Origin: Gottfriedia solisilvae
GTDB taxonomy: Bacteria; Bacillota; Bacilli; Bacillales; Bacillaceae_G
Assembly (NCBI RefSeq): GCF_002128405.1
Contig: NZ_NETJ01000004.1
Location: 496,001 to 560,000 of the forward strand
Reading direction: 5' to 3'
Length of the DNA: 64,000 nucleotides
The notes below the pieces were generated by a model. That model made no database searches. It saw only the letters and a program-made list of their open reading frames with translations, and had not been told where the DNA came from. Both the position numbers and the translations under genes were made by a program. Of the stretch, positions 18,769-28,357 are shown in pieces. How positions within the stretch are numbered: the stretch's first letter is position 1; the number at the start of each line of letters is the position of its first letter.

Positions 18769-19995
18769 TTAATGTGCTGACTCAGCTTTATCGATATGAA
18801 TTAAATGTTTCTTATTTATAAATAGGAAGAAAACTGAAAGTAAAACGAAACATCCACCTACATAGAAAGGAACATGTGGATTGAACCACTCTGCCAGTTT
18901 CCCTGCTAAGTAAGGAGCAATTGCACCACCAATAAAACGTAGGAAGCTATATGCTGCTGATGCTGTTGATCTTTCAACTGGTGCTGCTTGCATAACTGCG
19001 GTTGTAATTAATGTATTGTTATTACCTAAAAATGCTCCTGCTATAATTACACTGAAAATGATAACATTATTTGTTTCAGTCCCTATTCCCATTATGATTA
19101 AAGTAATGGCGAAAAGCGTTAACATTGCATACATCGATTTAAGTGTACCGATCTTCTGTTGTAGTTTTGGTGCCATAAATACTGATGTAATTGCTAGTAA
19201 TAGTCCCCAACCTAAAAATACATAACCTAAACCGTGTTCATCTAGCCCCATGAAGAAAGGTGAGAATGCTAAAAGTGTAAAGAATCCGAAATTATATAAA
19301 AATGCGGTAATCCCTAAAGTTAAAAGTGATCTATGTTTTAATGCACGGAATGGATCAAGAAAAGAAGTTTTTTTAGTATTTTTTACTACTTTTGTTTTTG
19401 GCATCATAAAGGAAAGCAATAAAAACGCGATGACCATTAAACAAGCTACACCATAAAATGGTCCTCTCCAAGAGATAGATCCAAGTTCTCCACCTAATAA
19501 CGGCCCTACCGAAATACCAAGACCGATTGCTGTTTCATATAAAATAATTGATTGTGCTACACCTGATCTAGATAATGAAACTATTGCCGATAATGCAGTG
19601 GCTACGAATAATGCATTTCCTAATCCCCAACCCCCACGTAACCAAACTAGCTCCCAAATACTATTAGAATTACCACCTAGTCCTGAGAAAACTGCAATAA
19701 TCATAATTCCTAAAAGAAGTGTCCATTTTATTCCTATACGAGAAGAAATATAACCTGTAATTAACATAGCAAAAGCCATTACTAAATTGTAGCTTGTAAA
19801 CAATAATGTTACATCACTATGTGAAGCATGCATTTTTTCTGCAATTGCAGGCAAAATCGGATCTACTAAACCTATTCCCATGAAAGCAATAATACAAGCA
19901 AAACCTACTGCCCATATTGCCTTTGGTTGGTTTAAAAGACTAGACTTTTGTTTCGATTCTGTCTTTATGTTCTTACTTTGTGCCAAATTTGACAT
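18769..19995 (-). CDS. MFS transporter, drug efflux type
   Basis: Twelve-helix major facilitator (DHA1-like) of 408 residues, probably exporting a drug or toxic metabolite with proton antiport. It has the N-terminal VDPILPAIAEKM block and the motif-A-like GYISSRIGIKW loop between helices 2 and 3. I start at ATG 19993-19995, preceded by GGAGAAG. An in-frame start 18 nt upstream lies before that site. It follows a MerR regulator by 23 nt, the arrangement of Bmr/Blt-like efflux loci. The substrate is unknown. Confidence 0.88.
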   Translation of the reverse strand: MSNLAQSKNIKTESKQKSSLLNQPKAIWAVGFACIIAFMGIGLVDPILPAIAEKMHASHSDVTLLFTSYNLVMAFAMLITGYISSRIGIKWTLLLGIMIIAVFSGLGGNSNSIWELVWLRGGWGLGNALFVATALSAIVSLSRSGVAQSIILYETAIGLGISVGPLLGGELGSISWRGPFYGVACLMVIAFLLLSFMMPKTKVVKNTKKTSFLDPFRALKHRSLLTLGITAFLYNFGFFTLLAFSPFFMGLDEHGLGYVFLGWGLLLAITSVFMAPKLQQKIGTLKSMYAMLTLFAITLIIMGIGTETNNVIIFSVIIAGAFLGNNNTLITTAVMQAAPVERSTASAAYSFLRFIGGAIAPYLAGKLAEWFNPHVPFYVGGCFVLLSVFFLFINKKHLIHIDKAESAH

Positions 19996-20018
19996 AACTT
20001 CTCCATCCCCCATTTTTT

Positions 20019-20441
20019 TTATTTTTCTAATGCTTTAAGTATTTTTTGGTACATATCATCCATATTGTTACGAATATCGTTCATCTTCTTAAGCTTTTCA
20101 TCAATCATGTTTAATTGTTTAGATAAAATAGGCTCAATCTCAATCAGCTTTTCTCTTATCTTTTCATCATCTAATGTTTCCTTTGCTGCTCGATATTCTA
20201 GACGTCGTTCCTCGAAAGCATCACTTATTGAAATATATTCCTGTACTTCCTGCAAAGAAAAACCAAGCACATCGCGTACATTCATAATTTGTTTCAAACG
20301 TTCAATATGCTGATCTGTATATAAGCGAAATCCACCTTCACTTCTATCTGGCGGAGGAATCAATCCAATTTCTTCGTAATATCGAATCGCTCTCTTTGTT
20401 AATCCACACTCTTTCGCAACATCATCAATTTTATAGTGCAT
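20019..20441 (-). CDS. MerR family transcriptional regulator
   Basis: 140-residue MerR-type regulator. The N-terminal winged helix-turn-helix (KIDDVAKECGLTKRAIRYYEEIGLIPP, split here by family variation) and wing GGFRLYTDQHIERL are clear. A long dimerisation coiled coil follows (residues 75-138), rich in Lys/Glu. There are no paired cysteines or a multidrug-binding C-terminal domain, so the signal cannot be guessed. It is the first gene of a two-gene unit with the MFS transporter. A perfect palindrome over the -35 region upstream is the likely operator. Confidence 0.92.
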   Translation of the reverse strand: MHYKIDDVAKECGLTKRAIRYYEEIGLIPPPDRSEGGFRLYTDQHIERLKQIMNVRDVLGFSLQEVQEYISISDAFEERRLEYRAAKETLDDEKIREKLIEIEPILSKQLNMIDEKLKKMNDIRNNMDDMYQKILKALEK

Positions 20442-20494
20442 TATTTAAATCCCCCATTCGCAAAATACCCAACCCTTAAATTCATCACTTTTCT

Positions 20495-20531
20495 ATATTA
20501 CTCCTAACCTACCGTTAACGTCAACGTTAAC
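20495..20531 (-). promoter_or_regulatory. MerR-MFS promoter with palindromic operator
   Basis: On the minus strand a -35 TTGACG (20519-20524), an 18-nt spacer and a -10 TAATAT (20495-20500) are seen. The perfect palindrome GTTAACGT-TG-ACGTTAAC (20514-20531) overlaps the -35 box. MerR proteins bind such dyads in stretched-spacer promoters; here the spacer is nearer normal and the dyad sits more upstream than usual. Confidence 0.65.
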
Positions 20532-20650
20532 TTTGTGCATTTTTCTATTTTTATCTTTCTACAAAATAGTGATTTTACTAAAAAGATTTAGAAATAATAG
20601 AACCCACAATTTACTGTGAGCGTTGTAGTCGTCGACTATTGCAAAAAATA

Positions 20651-20694
20651 CAAAAAAAGCGATTTTCCGTCCATTATCGAACGAAAAACCGCTT
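20651..20694 (-). terminator. Terminator after speB
   Basis: A 14-nt stem with two mismatches (20657-20670 with 20681-20694) has a 10-nt loop. TTTTTTTGTAT follows on the minus strand. Confidence 0.75.
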
Positions 20695-20708
20695 CTATTT
20701 GTCTTATA

Positions 20709-21581
20709 TTATTTAACCCATCCTAATAACATTTCGCGGATGAATTTACTTGCTGCAACTTGAGTTTGTTCAGCGTGATCATATACTGGAGCTACCTCTA
20801 CTAAATCCGCACCAACTACATTAATATCACTGTTTGCAATCGCTAAGATGCTATCAATCATTTCTTTTGATGTAATACCACCAGCTTCAAGTGTTCCTGT
20901 ACCAGGAGCGTGTGCTGGATCAAGTACATCGATATCAATCGTTACATATACTGGACGACCAGCAAGTGTTGGAAGAACCTTTTTCAACGGCTCAAGAACC
21001 TCGAATTTAAATAAGTTCATTCCCACTTCTTTAGCCCACTCAAATTCTTCTTTCATACCTGAACGGATTCCAAAAGAATAAACATTCGTTGGGCCAATTA
21101 AATTACAAACCTTTTTAATTGGTGTTGAATGAGATAGTGGCTCTCCTTCATATGAATCACGTAAATCAGTATGTGCATCAAAATGAATGATTGCTAAATC
21201 TGGGTATTTTTTATACATTGCTTTCATTACTGGCCAAGAAACAAGATGCTCCCCACCTAATCCTAATGGGAATTTCCCTTGAGCTAATAAGCCATCAATA
21301 TAGTCTTCGATCATATCAAGACTTCTTTGTGCATTACCAAATGGAAGTGGAATATCTCCTGCATCAAAATATTTCACTTCTTCAAGTTCCTTATCTTGAT
21401 ATGGACTATATTCTTCTAAACCAATTGATACTTCACGAATACGTGCAGGACCAAAACGAGAGCCTGGACGAAAGCTTACAGTCCAATCCATTGGCATGCC
21501 ATAGATAACCGCTTTACTTTCTTCAAAGCTTGGGTGACTCTTTATAAATACATTTCCTGAATATGCCTCATCAAAACGCAT
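20709..21581 (-). CDS. speB: Agmatinase
   Basis: Ureohydrolase that splits agmatine into putrescine and urea. The two-Mn ligands are in GGEHLVSWP, HFDAHTDLRD and TIDIDVLDPAHAPGTGTLEAGG. The 290-residue length is typical. It starts 12 nt after speE and forms the speE-speB operon found in B. subtilis. Putrescine made here is the substrate of the neighbouring spermidine synthase. Confidence 0.97.
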   Translation of the reverse strand: MRFDEAYSGNVFIKSHPSFEESKAVIYGMPMDWTVSFRPGSRFGPARIREVSIGLEEYSPYQDKELEEVKYFDAGDIPLPFGNAQRSLDMIEDYIDGLLAQGKFPLGLGGEHLVSWPVMKAMYKKYPDLAIIHFDAHTDLRDSYEGEPLSHSTPIKKVCNLIGPTNVYSFGIRSGMKEEFEWAKEVGMNLFKFEVLEPLKKVLPTLAGRPVYVTIDIDVLDPAHAPGTGTLEAGGITSKEMIDSILAIANSDINVVGADLVEVAPVYDHAEQTQVAASKFIREMLLGWVK

Positions 21582-21593
21582 AAGACAGCCCCC

Positions 21594-22421
21594 TTATTTC
21601 GTAAGATCAGCTACAAATTTTGGTAGAACGAACGCTGCTTTGTGTAGCTCTTTTGTATAATATTTTGTCTCAATATCAAAGAAACGATTCTCTTCTACTT
21701 CAAGTGGATCGTGTTTTTTCGAACCAATTGTAAATGTCCACATTCCGCTTGGGTATGTTGGGATATTTGCAATGTATAAACGTGTGATTGGGAAAATTTC
21801 TCTTACATCACGTTGTACTTGCGTGATTAATTCAGGTGTAAACCAAGGGTTGTCCGTTTGGGCAACGAAGATTCCATCTTCTTTTAATGCTTTTGAAATA
21901 CCAGCATAGAAACCTTTAGTGAATAAGTTTACTGCAGGTCCAACTGGCTCAGTTGAATCAACCATGATTACATCATATACATTCTCACTGTTTGCAATAT
22001 GCATAAATCCATCGTCTACTTTAACTTCAACACGTGGATCTTCTAATTTCCCAGCAATTTCTGGTAAGTAAATTTTAGAGTACTCAATTACTTTTCCATC
22101 GATTTCAACTAAAGTAGCTTTTTTTACACTTGGGTGCTTTAATACTTCACGAATAACGCCACCATCGCCTCCTCCAACAACTAGAACGTTTTCTGGATTT
22201 GGGTGAGTAAATAAAGGTACGTGAGCAACCATTTCATGATATACAAACTCATCTTTTTGAGTTGTCATTACCATACCGTCTAAAATAAGCATGTTACCAA
22301 ATTCTTCAGTCTCTACCATGTCAAGCTTCTGAAACTCAGTTTGCTCTGTATGTAAAGTTTTATTAATTTTAGCAGTAATTCCAAAGTTTTTTGTTTGTTT
22401 TTCAGTAAACCATAATTCCAT
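21594..22421 (-). CDS. speE: Spermidine synthase
   Basis: Aminopropyltransferase that makes spermidine from putrescine and decarboxylated S-adenosylmethionine. Clear blocks are [18 protein letters not shown] (nucleotide binding) and [10 protein letters not shown] (active-site Asp region). The 275-residue length is normal for Bacillus SpeE. It is the first gene of the speE-speB operon, divergent from pbpG. Confidence 0.97.
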   Translation of the reverse strand: MELWFTEKQTKNFGITAKINKTLHTEQTEFQKLDMVETEEFGNMLILDGMVMTTQKDEFVYHEMVAHVPLFTHPNPENVLVVGGGDGGVIREVLKHPSVKKATLVEIDGKVIEYSKIYLPEIAGKLEDPRVEVKVDDGFMHIANSENVYDVIMVDSTEPVGPAVNLFTKGFYAGISKALKEDGIFVAQTDNPWFTPELITQVQRDVREIFPITRLYIANIPTYPSGMWTFTIGSKKHDPLEVEENRFFDIETKYYTKELHKAAFVLPKFVADLTK

Positions 22422-22652
22422 TTAATGCATCTACCCTTCTTTATCAAGATTTAGTTTGAAACATAACACAGTAGTTTTTATCTAGTTGATTATGTTTCGT
22501 ATTATCCCCACTCTTCCTAATTCCTATCGGATTTGTGTTGTTACGACTTTTTTTGCCGTACAAAAGAAAAGTATAGAGTAAATTCGATGAAATGCAAGAT
22601 TTTTAAGGGGATTTAATTGATATTTTTTCTTATGAAAAATGAAAAGTTCCTC

Positions 22653-22682
22653 GTATAAAAAATCTCGCAATCTACCATACTA
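22653..22682 (+). promoter_or_regulatory. SigG-type promoter of pbpG
   Basis: GTATA (22653-22657), an 18-nt spacer and CATACTA (22676-22682) fit the forespore SigG consensus. It lies 40 nt before the pbpG start codon. In B. subtilis pbpG is SigG-dependent. Confidence 0.65.
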
Positions 22683-22721
22683 TGAATATGACCAGTAACT
22701 AGTCGAAAAGGAGGGGAAAAA

Positions 22722-24722
22722 ATGCAGACAATCACCTATTCATACCACTGGCGCTTCTTGCAAAAGGTAGGCATTCTATTAACTATCATTTCCCTTTTAG
22801 GTACAATTTTTTTTACTAGTGTTTACTTAATCGCTAGCCATACAACCAAACCATCATTATTTATTGAATCAAATTCTAACTTTTACGATTCTAATGCTAC
22901 GTTAATTGGAAAAACGCAATTACTTCAAAATAGAAAGACTTTAAAAATTGCGGATGTTCCTCCAATTGTTGTCAATACGGTTTTAGTCTCCGAAGATCGG
23001 CAATTTTTTCACCATCATGGATTTGATGTAAAACGCTTGGTATCGGCTATCCTGATTAATATTTCAAAAGGTTCTTACGCCCAAGGTGCTAGCACTATAA
23101 CTCAACAGTTAGCTAAAAACCTCTATTTATCCCAAGAGAAAACATTAAGTAGAAAATTAAAAGAAGCATTTATTACGATGAAGTTGGAGTCATCATACGA
23201 TAAAGAAAAATTATTAGAAGCTTATTTAAACACAATTTATTTTGGCCATGGTGTTTACGGGTTAGAAACTGCTGCGAACACATATTTAGGGAAAGAAAGT
23301 AAGCAACTCTCTACTGCTGAAGCGACTTTTCTATTAAGTATTCCTGCCAACCCTTCAACGTATGATCCATATGCTCATCGTACATCTGTTAAAAAACGCC
23401 AAGCGCGTATTTTATCAGCACTTGAACAAAATGGTGTAATCGATCAAAAAACAGTAAATGAGGCGATTAAAGAGCCAATTGACCTTAAGCCGATTAATCA
23501 TTCTACTAATTCACTGTTCACATCCTATTTTCAACAAAATGTGCTAAAAGAAATCTCAACGGATCTTGGACATTCAATCAATAATAATGGCAGTTCAATT
23601 TATACTACCTTTAATGCTTCAATTCAAAAAAAAGTTGAAAGTACCTTTGAGAGATTTATTAAACCAATTCCTAATTTACAAGCTAGTGTCATTGTATTAG
23701 ATAGTCAGTCGGGTGAAATAATTAGTATGATTGGCGGTCGCGAGCAAGGTCAGCTTTTATTTAATCGAGCAATTTCTGCAAAAAGACAATTAGGTAGTAC
23801 AATCAAACCAATTTTATACTATAGTGCACTTGTAAACGGCTTTACTCCCTCTACCAAATTAAAAAGTGAACCAACAGAGTTTAAATTTGAAGACGGTACA
23901 AAATATAGTCCCAAAAATAGTGGTAATTTATATGCCAATGATTCAATCACTCTAGCAAAAGCCATTGCAGTTTCTGACAATATTTACGCTGTAAAAACAC
24001 AACAAGCCATAGGAACAGATGAATTTATGAAAACGCAAAACCTGTTTCATTTACCAAAACCAACTAAGGTAGTTCCTTCACTCGCACTTGGAACGCAGGA
24101 AGCAACATTGCTTGATATTACAAGAGCATATGCAATGATTGCTAATGGTGGTAAAGATGTTACGCCACATTTTGTGAAAGAGGTTAGATCTAAGTCTGGA
24201 AATTTAATTTATCAACCAACACAAAATTGGAAACAAGTCTTAAAAAAAGAAGAAACAATGATTCTTAAACAATTAATGAACGGAATGTTTAATACTACAT
24301 TTTCTAGCTATCTACCAGTTACTGGTACTGTTATTTTACCGGAGTTATCCAAAGATTATTATGGTAAAACGGGAACAACAAAAACAGATAATTGGATGGT
24401 CGGCTTCGATTCAAAATATGTTGTTGGAGTGTGGGTTGGATATGATCATTCAAAAAAATTAACAGAGGATGAGAAAAATTTAGCGAAAGAAATGTGGGCA
24501 TCAGTTATGGATTACTTACCTGATGAAAAAATAAAATCGGCAATTCCTAAGAATCTAGTAAAGGTTTCAGTAGATGAAAAAACAGGTCTTTTATATAAAG
24601 ACGGCTGCAGTGGAAAGGTTAAACTATATTATCTTAAAAATACGCAACCAAAAAATAGTTGTATGAAGAAAGTATCGTTAAAAAAAGTCAAAAAACCGTG
24701 GTATTCACAGTACTTACCATAA
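22722..24722 (+). CDS. pbpG: Class A penicillin-binding protein (PbpG type)
   Basis: Bifunctional peptidoglycan synthase of the forespore in sporulating bacilli. A membrane anchor lies at about 17-38. The glycosyltransferase domain has catalytic Glu91 in EDRQFFHHHG and the GASTITQQLAKN block (122-133). The transpeptidase domain has STIK (359-362, Ser359 nucleophile), SDN (418-420) and KTG (549-551). Start ATG follows AAAGGAGGGG. It is divergent from speE, as in B. subtilis (ywhE). The SigG-like promoter supports a role in germ-cell-wall synthesis. Confidence 0.94.
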   Translation: MQTITYSYHWRFLQKVGILLTIISLLGTIFFTSVYLIASHTTKPSLFIESNSNFYDSNATLIGKTQLLQNRKTLKIADVPPIVVNTVLVSEDRQFFHHHGFDVKRLVSAILINISKGSYAQGASTITQQLAKNLYLSQEKTLSRKLKEAFITMKLESSYDKEKLLEAYLNTIYFGHGVYGLETAANTYLGKESKQLSTAEATFLLSIPANPSTYDPYAHRTSVKKRQARILSALEQNGVIDQKTVNEAIKEPIDLKPINHSTNSLFTSYFQQNVLKEISTDLGHSINNNGSSIYTTFNASIQKKVESTFERFIKPIPNLQASVIVLDSQSGEIISMIGGREQGQLLFNRAISAKRQLGSTIKPILYYSALVNGFTPSTKLKSEPTEFKFEDGTKYSPKNSGNLYANDSITLAKAIAVSDNIYAVKTQQAIGTDEFMKTQNLFHLPKPTKVVPSLALGTQEATLLDITRAYAMIANGGKDVTPHFVKEVRSKSGNLIYQPTQNWKQVLKKEETMILKQLMNGMFNTTFSSYLPVTGTVILPELSKDYYGKTGTTKTDNWMVGFDSKYVVGVWVGYDHSKKLTEDEKNLAKEMWASVMDYLPDEKIKSAIPKNLVKVSVDEKTGLLYKDGCSGKVKLYYLKNTQPKNSCMKKVSLKKVKKPWYSQYLP

Positions 24723-24724
24723 AA

Positions 24725-24763
24725 AAACAAAAGACCTCACCAAATTGGTAAGGTCTTTTGTTT
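24725..24763. terminator. Terminator after pbpG
   Basis: A long stem (24725-24741 with 24747-24763, one mismatch) centred on AAAGACCT/AGGTCTTT has a 5-nt loop. It is T-rich after the stem on the plus strand and A-rich before it, so it may work both ways. Confidence 0.85.
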
Positions 24764-24891
24764 GTCCTAGTCCTAGCTTTGTCCAAGCTATTAATAGTTT
24801 ACTGTATTTAGTCCTAAATGTAAAAAGATTATTCGACGTTTTCAGTAATTTTTTTTATATTATTTTCCAATTTGAATTTACAGAAAGTAGA

Positions 24892-25404
24892 CTATCCTAA
24901 CAGTTCAGTTTTTAATTGTTCAGAAGAATTGTTCCACATCTCTTCATTATGAGTTTTCAAGAAACCAGCTAATAATTTACGAGACTTTTCATCCATATGT
25001 TCTACCATTATTTTACGTTTCATTGCCTTATCCATCTTATTAACATGGTCAGGTAATAGTTTATAGCCTCTTCTAGCCTCTCGATCAACAGTCATATAAC
25101 ACCCTGTCACACCAGCATAGTATGGACCATTTTCATTGCGCTCAGTAGCTACCCACACTAACCAGTATGGCTTACCATTTGGAACTTCTTCCTCATTTGT
25201 TAGGAATTTAATTCCTTTTTCTACTGAACTACGTGCATGCATAGCGCCTACATCTACAAATACATCGTCCTCATTAATATCGATAAAGACGGGAGAAACG
25301 TTATCTAAGCTAATTGCGCCAACGCCAAATCCTCCATGCCCGCTCGTTGAGTCATTCTTTAAAATATTAAATCCTAGTGATTTCTTTTTTGGTTGTTCAG
25401 CCAT
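24892..25404 (-). CDS. ywhD: YwhD family protein
   Basis: 170-residue cytoplasmic protein of unknown function, conserved in Bacillaceae. The N-terminal block LGFNILKNDSTSGHGGFGVG and the VFVDVGAMHARSSVEKGI segment match the YwhD family. No catalytic motif is recognised. It lies 21 nt after ywhC on the same strand, the order seen in B. subtilis, and probably shares its transcript. Confidence 0.9.
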   Translation of the reverse strand: MAEQPKKKSLGFNILKNDSTSGHGGFGVGAISLDNVSPVFIDINEDDVFVDVGAMHARSSVEKGIKFLTNEEEVPNGKPYWLVWVATERNENGPYYAGVTGCYMTVDREARRGYKLLPDHVNKMDKAMKRKIMVEHMDEKSRKLLAGFLKTHNEEMWNNSSEQLKTELLG

Positions 25405-25425
25405 TTTTCTACCTCCTAAAATCCA

Positions 25426-26094
25426 TTACATAAATATAGGTGTAACAATAGAACTAATCCAGTGGAATACTGAAGGTATTGCAATGCCAAATATAGGTTG
25501 AATAGTATATTGATCTAAAGGAGTTAAAACTAAAATTAGAAAAACAAAAGCTCCATATTGTTCGTACTGACTCATGATCGCACGTACATTATTTGGTACA
25601 ATGTCTTCAATAATTCGATAACCATCAAGCGGTGGTAGTGGAATTAGATTAAATACAAACAATACAATGTTCATTTGAATGAACATATTAAAAAATGTAC
25701 TTAATGTAGTCACTAAAGCATCAGGAAACGAATCAAATACTCTAAACTTTATTAAACATAAGAAGACAATTAATCCTAATGTAGCTAACAGTAAATTACT
25801 GATTGGACCAGCTACTGTTGTTAATATACCAGCTATCCTTGGATTTTTAAAATTATTACGATTGACAGGTACTGGTCTTGCCCAACCAAAACCTAAAATT
25901 AAAATGGCAATCGTTCCAAATAAATCTAAGTGTTTTAATGGAGAAAGTGTTAATCTTCCTTGTCTTTGTGCAGTGCTATCACCAAACTTATAGGCTACAT
26001 ATGCGTGTGCGAATTCGTGGACTGATAAAGAAATCGCAAAAACTAATAAAACTAGTGGTAATTCTTGTAAAGGATATCGAAAAAATGTTTCCAT
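25426..26094 (-). CDS. ywhC: Site-2 protease family membrane metalloprotease (YwhC)
   Basis: Intramembrane zinc protease of family M50B. The zinc motif HEFAH (in LSVHEFAHAYVAYKFGD, about residue 26) and the third ligand motif NLIPLPPLDGYRI (about 145-157) are both intact. Five to six membrane helices fill the 222 residues, and there is no PDZ domain. This minimal form is widespread; its substrate is unknown. It is followed by ywhD. Start is ATG at 26092-26094, preceded by GAGGGGC. Confidence 0.93.
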   Translation of the reverse strand: METFFRYPLQELPLVLLVFAISLSVHEFAHAYVAYKFGDSTAQRQGRLTLSPLKHLDLFGTIAILILGFGWARPVPVNRNNFKNPRIAGILTTVAGPISNLLLATLGLIVFLCLIKFRVFDSFPDALVTTLSTFFNMFIQMNIVLFVFNLIPLPPLDGYRIIEDIVPNNVRAIMSQYEQYGAFVFLILVLTPLDQYTIQPIFGIAIPSVFHWISSIVTPIFM

Positions 26095-26245
26095 TATTAG
26101 CCCCTCTCAGTAGATGGTATATTTATCTCTTTCTTAGAATATTTTAATGTTTTATGATGTATTGTTCAATGAGAATTGATTTAATTCGTTACGATTCCAA
26201 GCATTGAGTTATAATATAAATGACAATTAAAAGGAGGTCTAAATT

Positions 26246-26431
26246 ATGCCATATGTAACAGTAAAAATGCTAGAAGGTCGTACTGAAGAACAAAAGAAAG
26301 CATTAGTCGAAAAAGTAACTTCTGCTGTAAGCGAAACGACAGGTGCTCCAGTAGAAAAAGTTGTCGTTTTTATCGAAGAAATGTCTAAAAACCATTACGC
26401 AGTTGCTGGTAAAAGACTTAGTGACGAATAG
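26246..26431 (+). CDS. ywhB: 4-oxalocrotonate tautomerase family protein
   Basis: 61-residue tautomerase-superfamily subunit, expected to form a hexamer. Pro2 of the encoded chain (mature N-terminal Pro1) is the catalytic base, and the protein begins MPYVTVKMLEGRTEEQKKAL. Arg and a C-terminal hydrophobic patch fit the 4-OT fold. The B. subtilis homologue YwhB tautomerises test substrates, but its natural role is unknown. The ribosome site AAGGAGGT is strong. It is divergent from ywhC. Confidence 0.93.
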   Translation: MPYVTVKMLEGRTEEQKKALVEKVTSAVSETTGAPVEKVVVFIEEMSKNHYAVAGKRLSDE

Positions 26432-26450
26432 AAAATCTTAATTACATACA

Positions 26451-26493
26451 GTAAAAGAAAACGGAAGGAATCATTTCTTCCGTTTTCTTTTAC
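26451..26493. terminator. Two-way terminator between ywhB and ywfO
   Basis: A near-perfect 17-bp stem (26451-26467 with 26477-26493) carries A-runs on one arm and T-runs on the other. It serves convergent ywhB and ywfO. Confidence 0.9.
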
Positions 26494-26495
26494 GA

Positions 26496-27809
26496 TTATC
26501 TACTTTTTGCCCCTGCAATTTCTTCTATGATTTCAATTATTTTCTTTCTTGTCTCATCAGGTTCATTATAGATTAAATCATGTGGGTAATATAATTTTGA
26601 ATCAGATAGCTTTTTCCCTGTTATGCCGTCCACCAATTCTGACTTACGTGAAATCTCTTTTAACTCTCCATTAGGAAATAGTAACAGGATCGGCTTCTTC
26701 CCATCTTCCTCACCGTATCTAAAGTAATCATAAGCCTCGTCTGAAATTGTATCCTTCACTAAATAATAGTCAGGGTTAATGCCTATTTTCAAAAATAATT
26801 GATGTAGCTCAACAAGTTTTTCTGAATGAATTTGATCTTGAAAATCTACATATTTAAACAAATGACGATTTAAAAACCGCTGACATAAATCACTTAAAAT
26901 TTCATCTGACTCTTCTTGCCATACTTGGAAGTAATATAATAATACAGATTCATCTAACTTTAAGTATTCATCTAACTCAACGTTTCCTTCAAATAGATTG
27001 CCAAAATGAACTGGAACGTAGTTAAAATGATAGCCTGTTTCATTTAAATACTTTGCACGTTGTAGAATTTTAAGTAAGATTGCTTCCGCACTACGAGAAA
27101 CTGGATGAAAATAAACCTGCCAATACATTTGGAAACGACTAATTAAATAATGCTCCACTGCATGCATCCCAGATTTTTTGATAACAATACCATCTGGACG
27201 TGGTCTCATAACTCTTAAAATTCGTTCCATATCAAAGTTCCCATAGCTTACACCAGTGTAATACGCATCCCTTAATAAGTAATCCATTCGATCTGCATCA
27301 ATTTGACTTGATATCATACTCGTCACTAATTTATTGGTTGATGTCTTTTCTATGATCTCTGAAACTTGCTTTGGAAAGTCCACTCCAACTCTTTGTAAAA
27401 TGCTATTTATCTCAGTAGAACCTTCAATAATTTCTCTTGTCATTTCTTCATGGTCTAAATTAAAAATTTTTTCAAACGTATGTGAAAAAGGGCCATGACC
27501 AACATCATGCAACAAGCCCGCACAAAGCGCTAATAAACGATCTTCTTCACTCCACTCAGGTCTTCCAGAGAATACATCATCAACCATTCTTCTAATAATT
27601 TCATATACACCTAAAGAATGAGAAAATCGACTATGCTCTGCTCCATGAAAAGTAAGATATGTAGTACCTAGCTGTTTTATTCTTCGTAGCCTTTGGAATT
27701 CCTTCGTTCCAATTAAATCCCAAATCACTTGATCCCTAACATGGATATAACGATGAACTGGATCTTTAAAAACCTTTTCTTCATATAGCTTCTGAAAACG
27801 ATAAGACAT
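26496..27809 (-). CDS. ywfO: HD-domain nucleotide phosphohydrolase (YwfO)
   Basis: HD-superfamily phosphohydrolase related to dGTPases, probably acting on nucleotides. Metal ligands are in HSRFSHSLGVYEI and LLHDVGHGPFSHTFE, with a later SQIDADRMDYLLRDAYYTG block typical of dNTPase-like proteins. The ATG at 27807-27809 is preceded by AAGGGGGG and gives 437 residues. An in-frame start 54 nt further upstream lacks a ribosome site. Enterococcal homologues are dNTP triphosphohydrolases; the substrate here is not shown by sequence. Confidence 0.92.
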   Translation of the reverse strand: MSYRFQKLYEEKVFKDPVHRYIHVRDQVIWDLIGTKEFQRLRRIKQLGTTYLTFHGAEHSRFSHSLGVYEIIRRMVDDVFSGRPEWSEEDRLLALCAGLLHDVGHGPFSHTFEKIFNLDHEEMTREIIEGSTEINSILQRVGVDFPKQVSEIIEKTSTNKLVTSMISSQIDADRMDYLLRDAYYTGVSYGNFDMERILRVMRPRPDGIVIKKSGMHAVEHYLISRFQMYWQVYFHPVSRSAEAILLKILQRAKYLNETGYHFNYVPVHFGNLFEGNVELDEYLKLDESVLLYYFQVWQEESDEILSDLCQRFLNRHLFKYVDFQDQIHSEKLVELHQLFLKIGINPDYYLVKDTISDEAYDYFRYGEEDGKKPILLLFPNGELKEISRKSELVDGITGKKLSDSKLYYPHDLIYNEPDETRKKIIEIIEEIAGAKSR

Positions 27810-27890
27810 ATGTTGGCCCCCCTTCAAACTCTTCATTATAATTGCGTGAAATAACACTTCCACTTTTATCCATTATAACAGATATATATG

Positions 27891-27921
27891 AAAAAACGCT
27901 CCTTACGATGAAGGAACGTTT
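27891..27921 (-). terminator. Terminator after the DUF1450 gene
   Basis: An 11-bp stem AAACGCTCCTT/AAGGAACGTTT (one wobble) has a 6-nt loop. TTTTTT follows directly on the minus strand. Confidence 0.8.
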
Positions 27922-28147
27922 AATTCTTACCTAGTTTTGATTTTATCTTTACAATCAATTCGTCTTCATTTGGTGCTGATAATGGACGATTATTGACAAA
28001 GCAAAATGACTTTTTGCGTCCAGGTCCGCAATATGATTGACAACCCACCTGTATTTCTGCGTCTTCATCTATTCTCTTTAAGCGAGGGACTAGTGTTTTA
28101 ATATTAGTCGCCTGGCAATCGTCACATATTCTAAATTCATTTGACAT
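27920..28147 (-). CDS. DUF1450 family small protein
   Basis: 75-residue cysteine-containing protein of unknown function. CDDCQATN and [21 protein letters not shown] fit the DUF1450 family, whose members are predicted to have a thioredoxin-like fold. The four clustered cysteines could bind a metal. The ATG has AAGGGATTG upstream. It lies between ywfO and divergent rsfA, with a terminator of its own. Confidence 0.82.
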   Translation of the reverse strand: MSNEFRICDDCQATNIKTLVPRLKRIDEDAEIQVGCQSYCGPGRKKSFCFVNNRPLSAPNEDELIVKIKSKLGKN

Positions 28148-28357
28148 GTTTTACAATCCCTTCTGTTCTTTATTGAACATACTATGCAGTATTTTACTCG
28201 TTCCAAAAAAGACATGCAAGTATTCACTTCAAATTGCACTCAAATAGTATTCTACTATTTTTTGTATAGTTTTCTATTTTTTTGTCCAAACTTCTATTAA
28301 TCAGCTAAGAAATAATTTACTTTGCATAACTATTAAAGAAAGTTGAGGGGAATTTCA

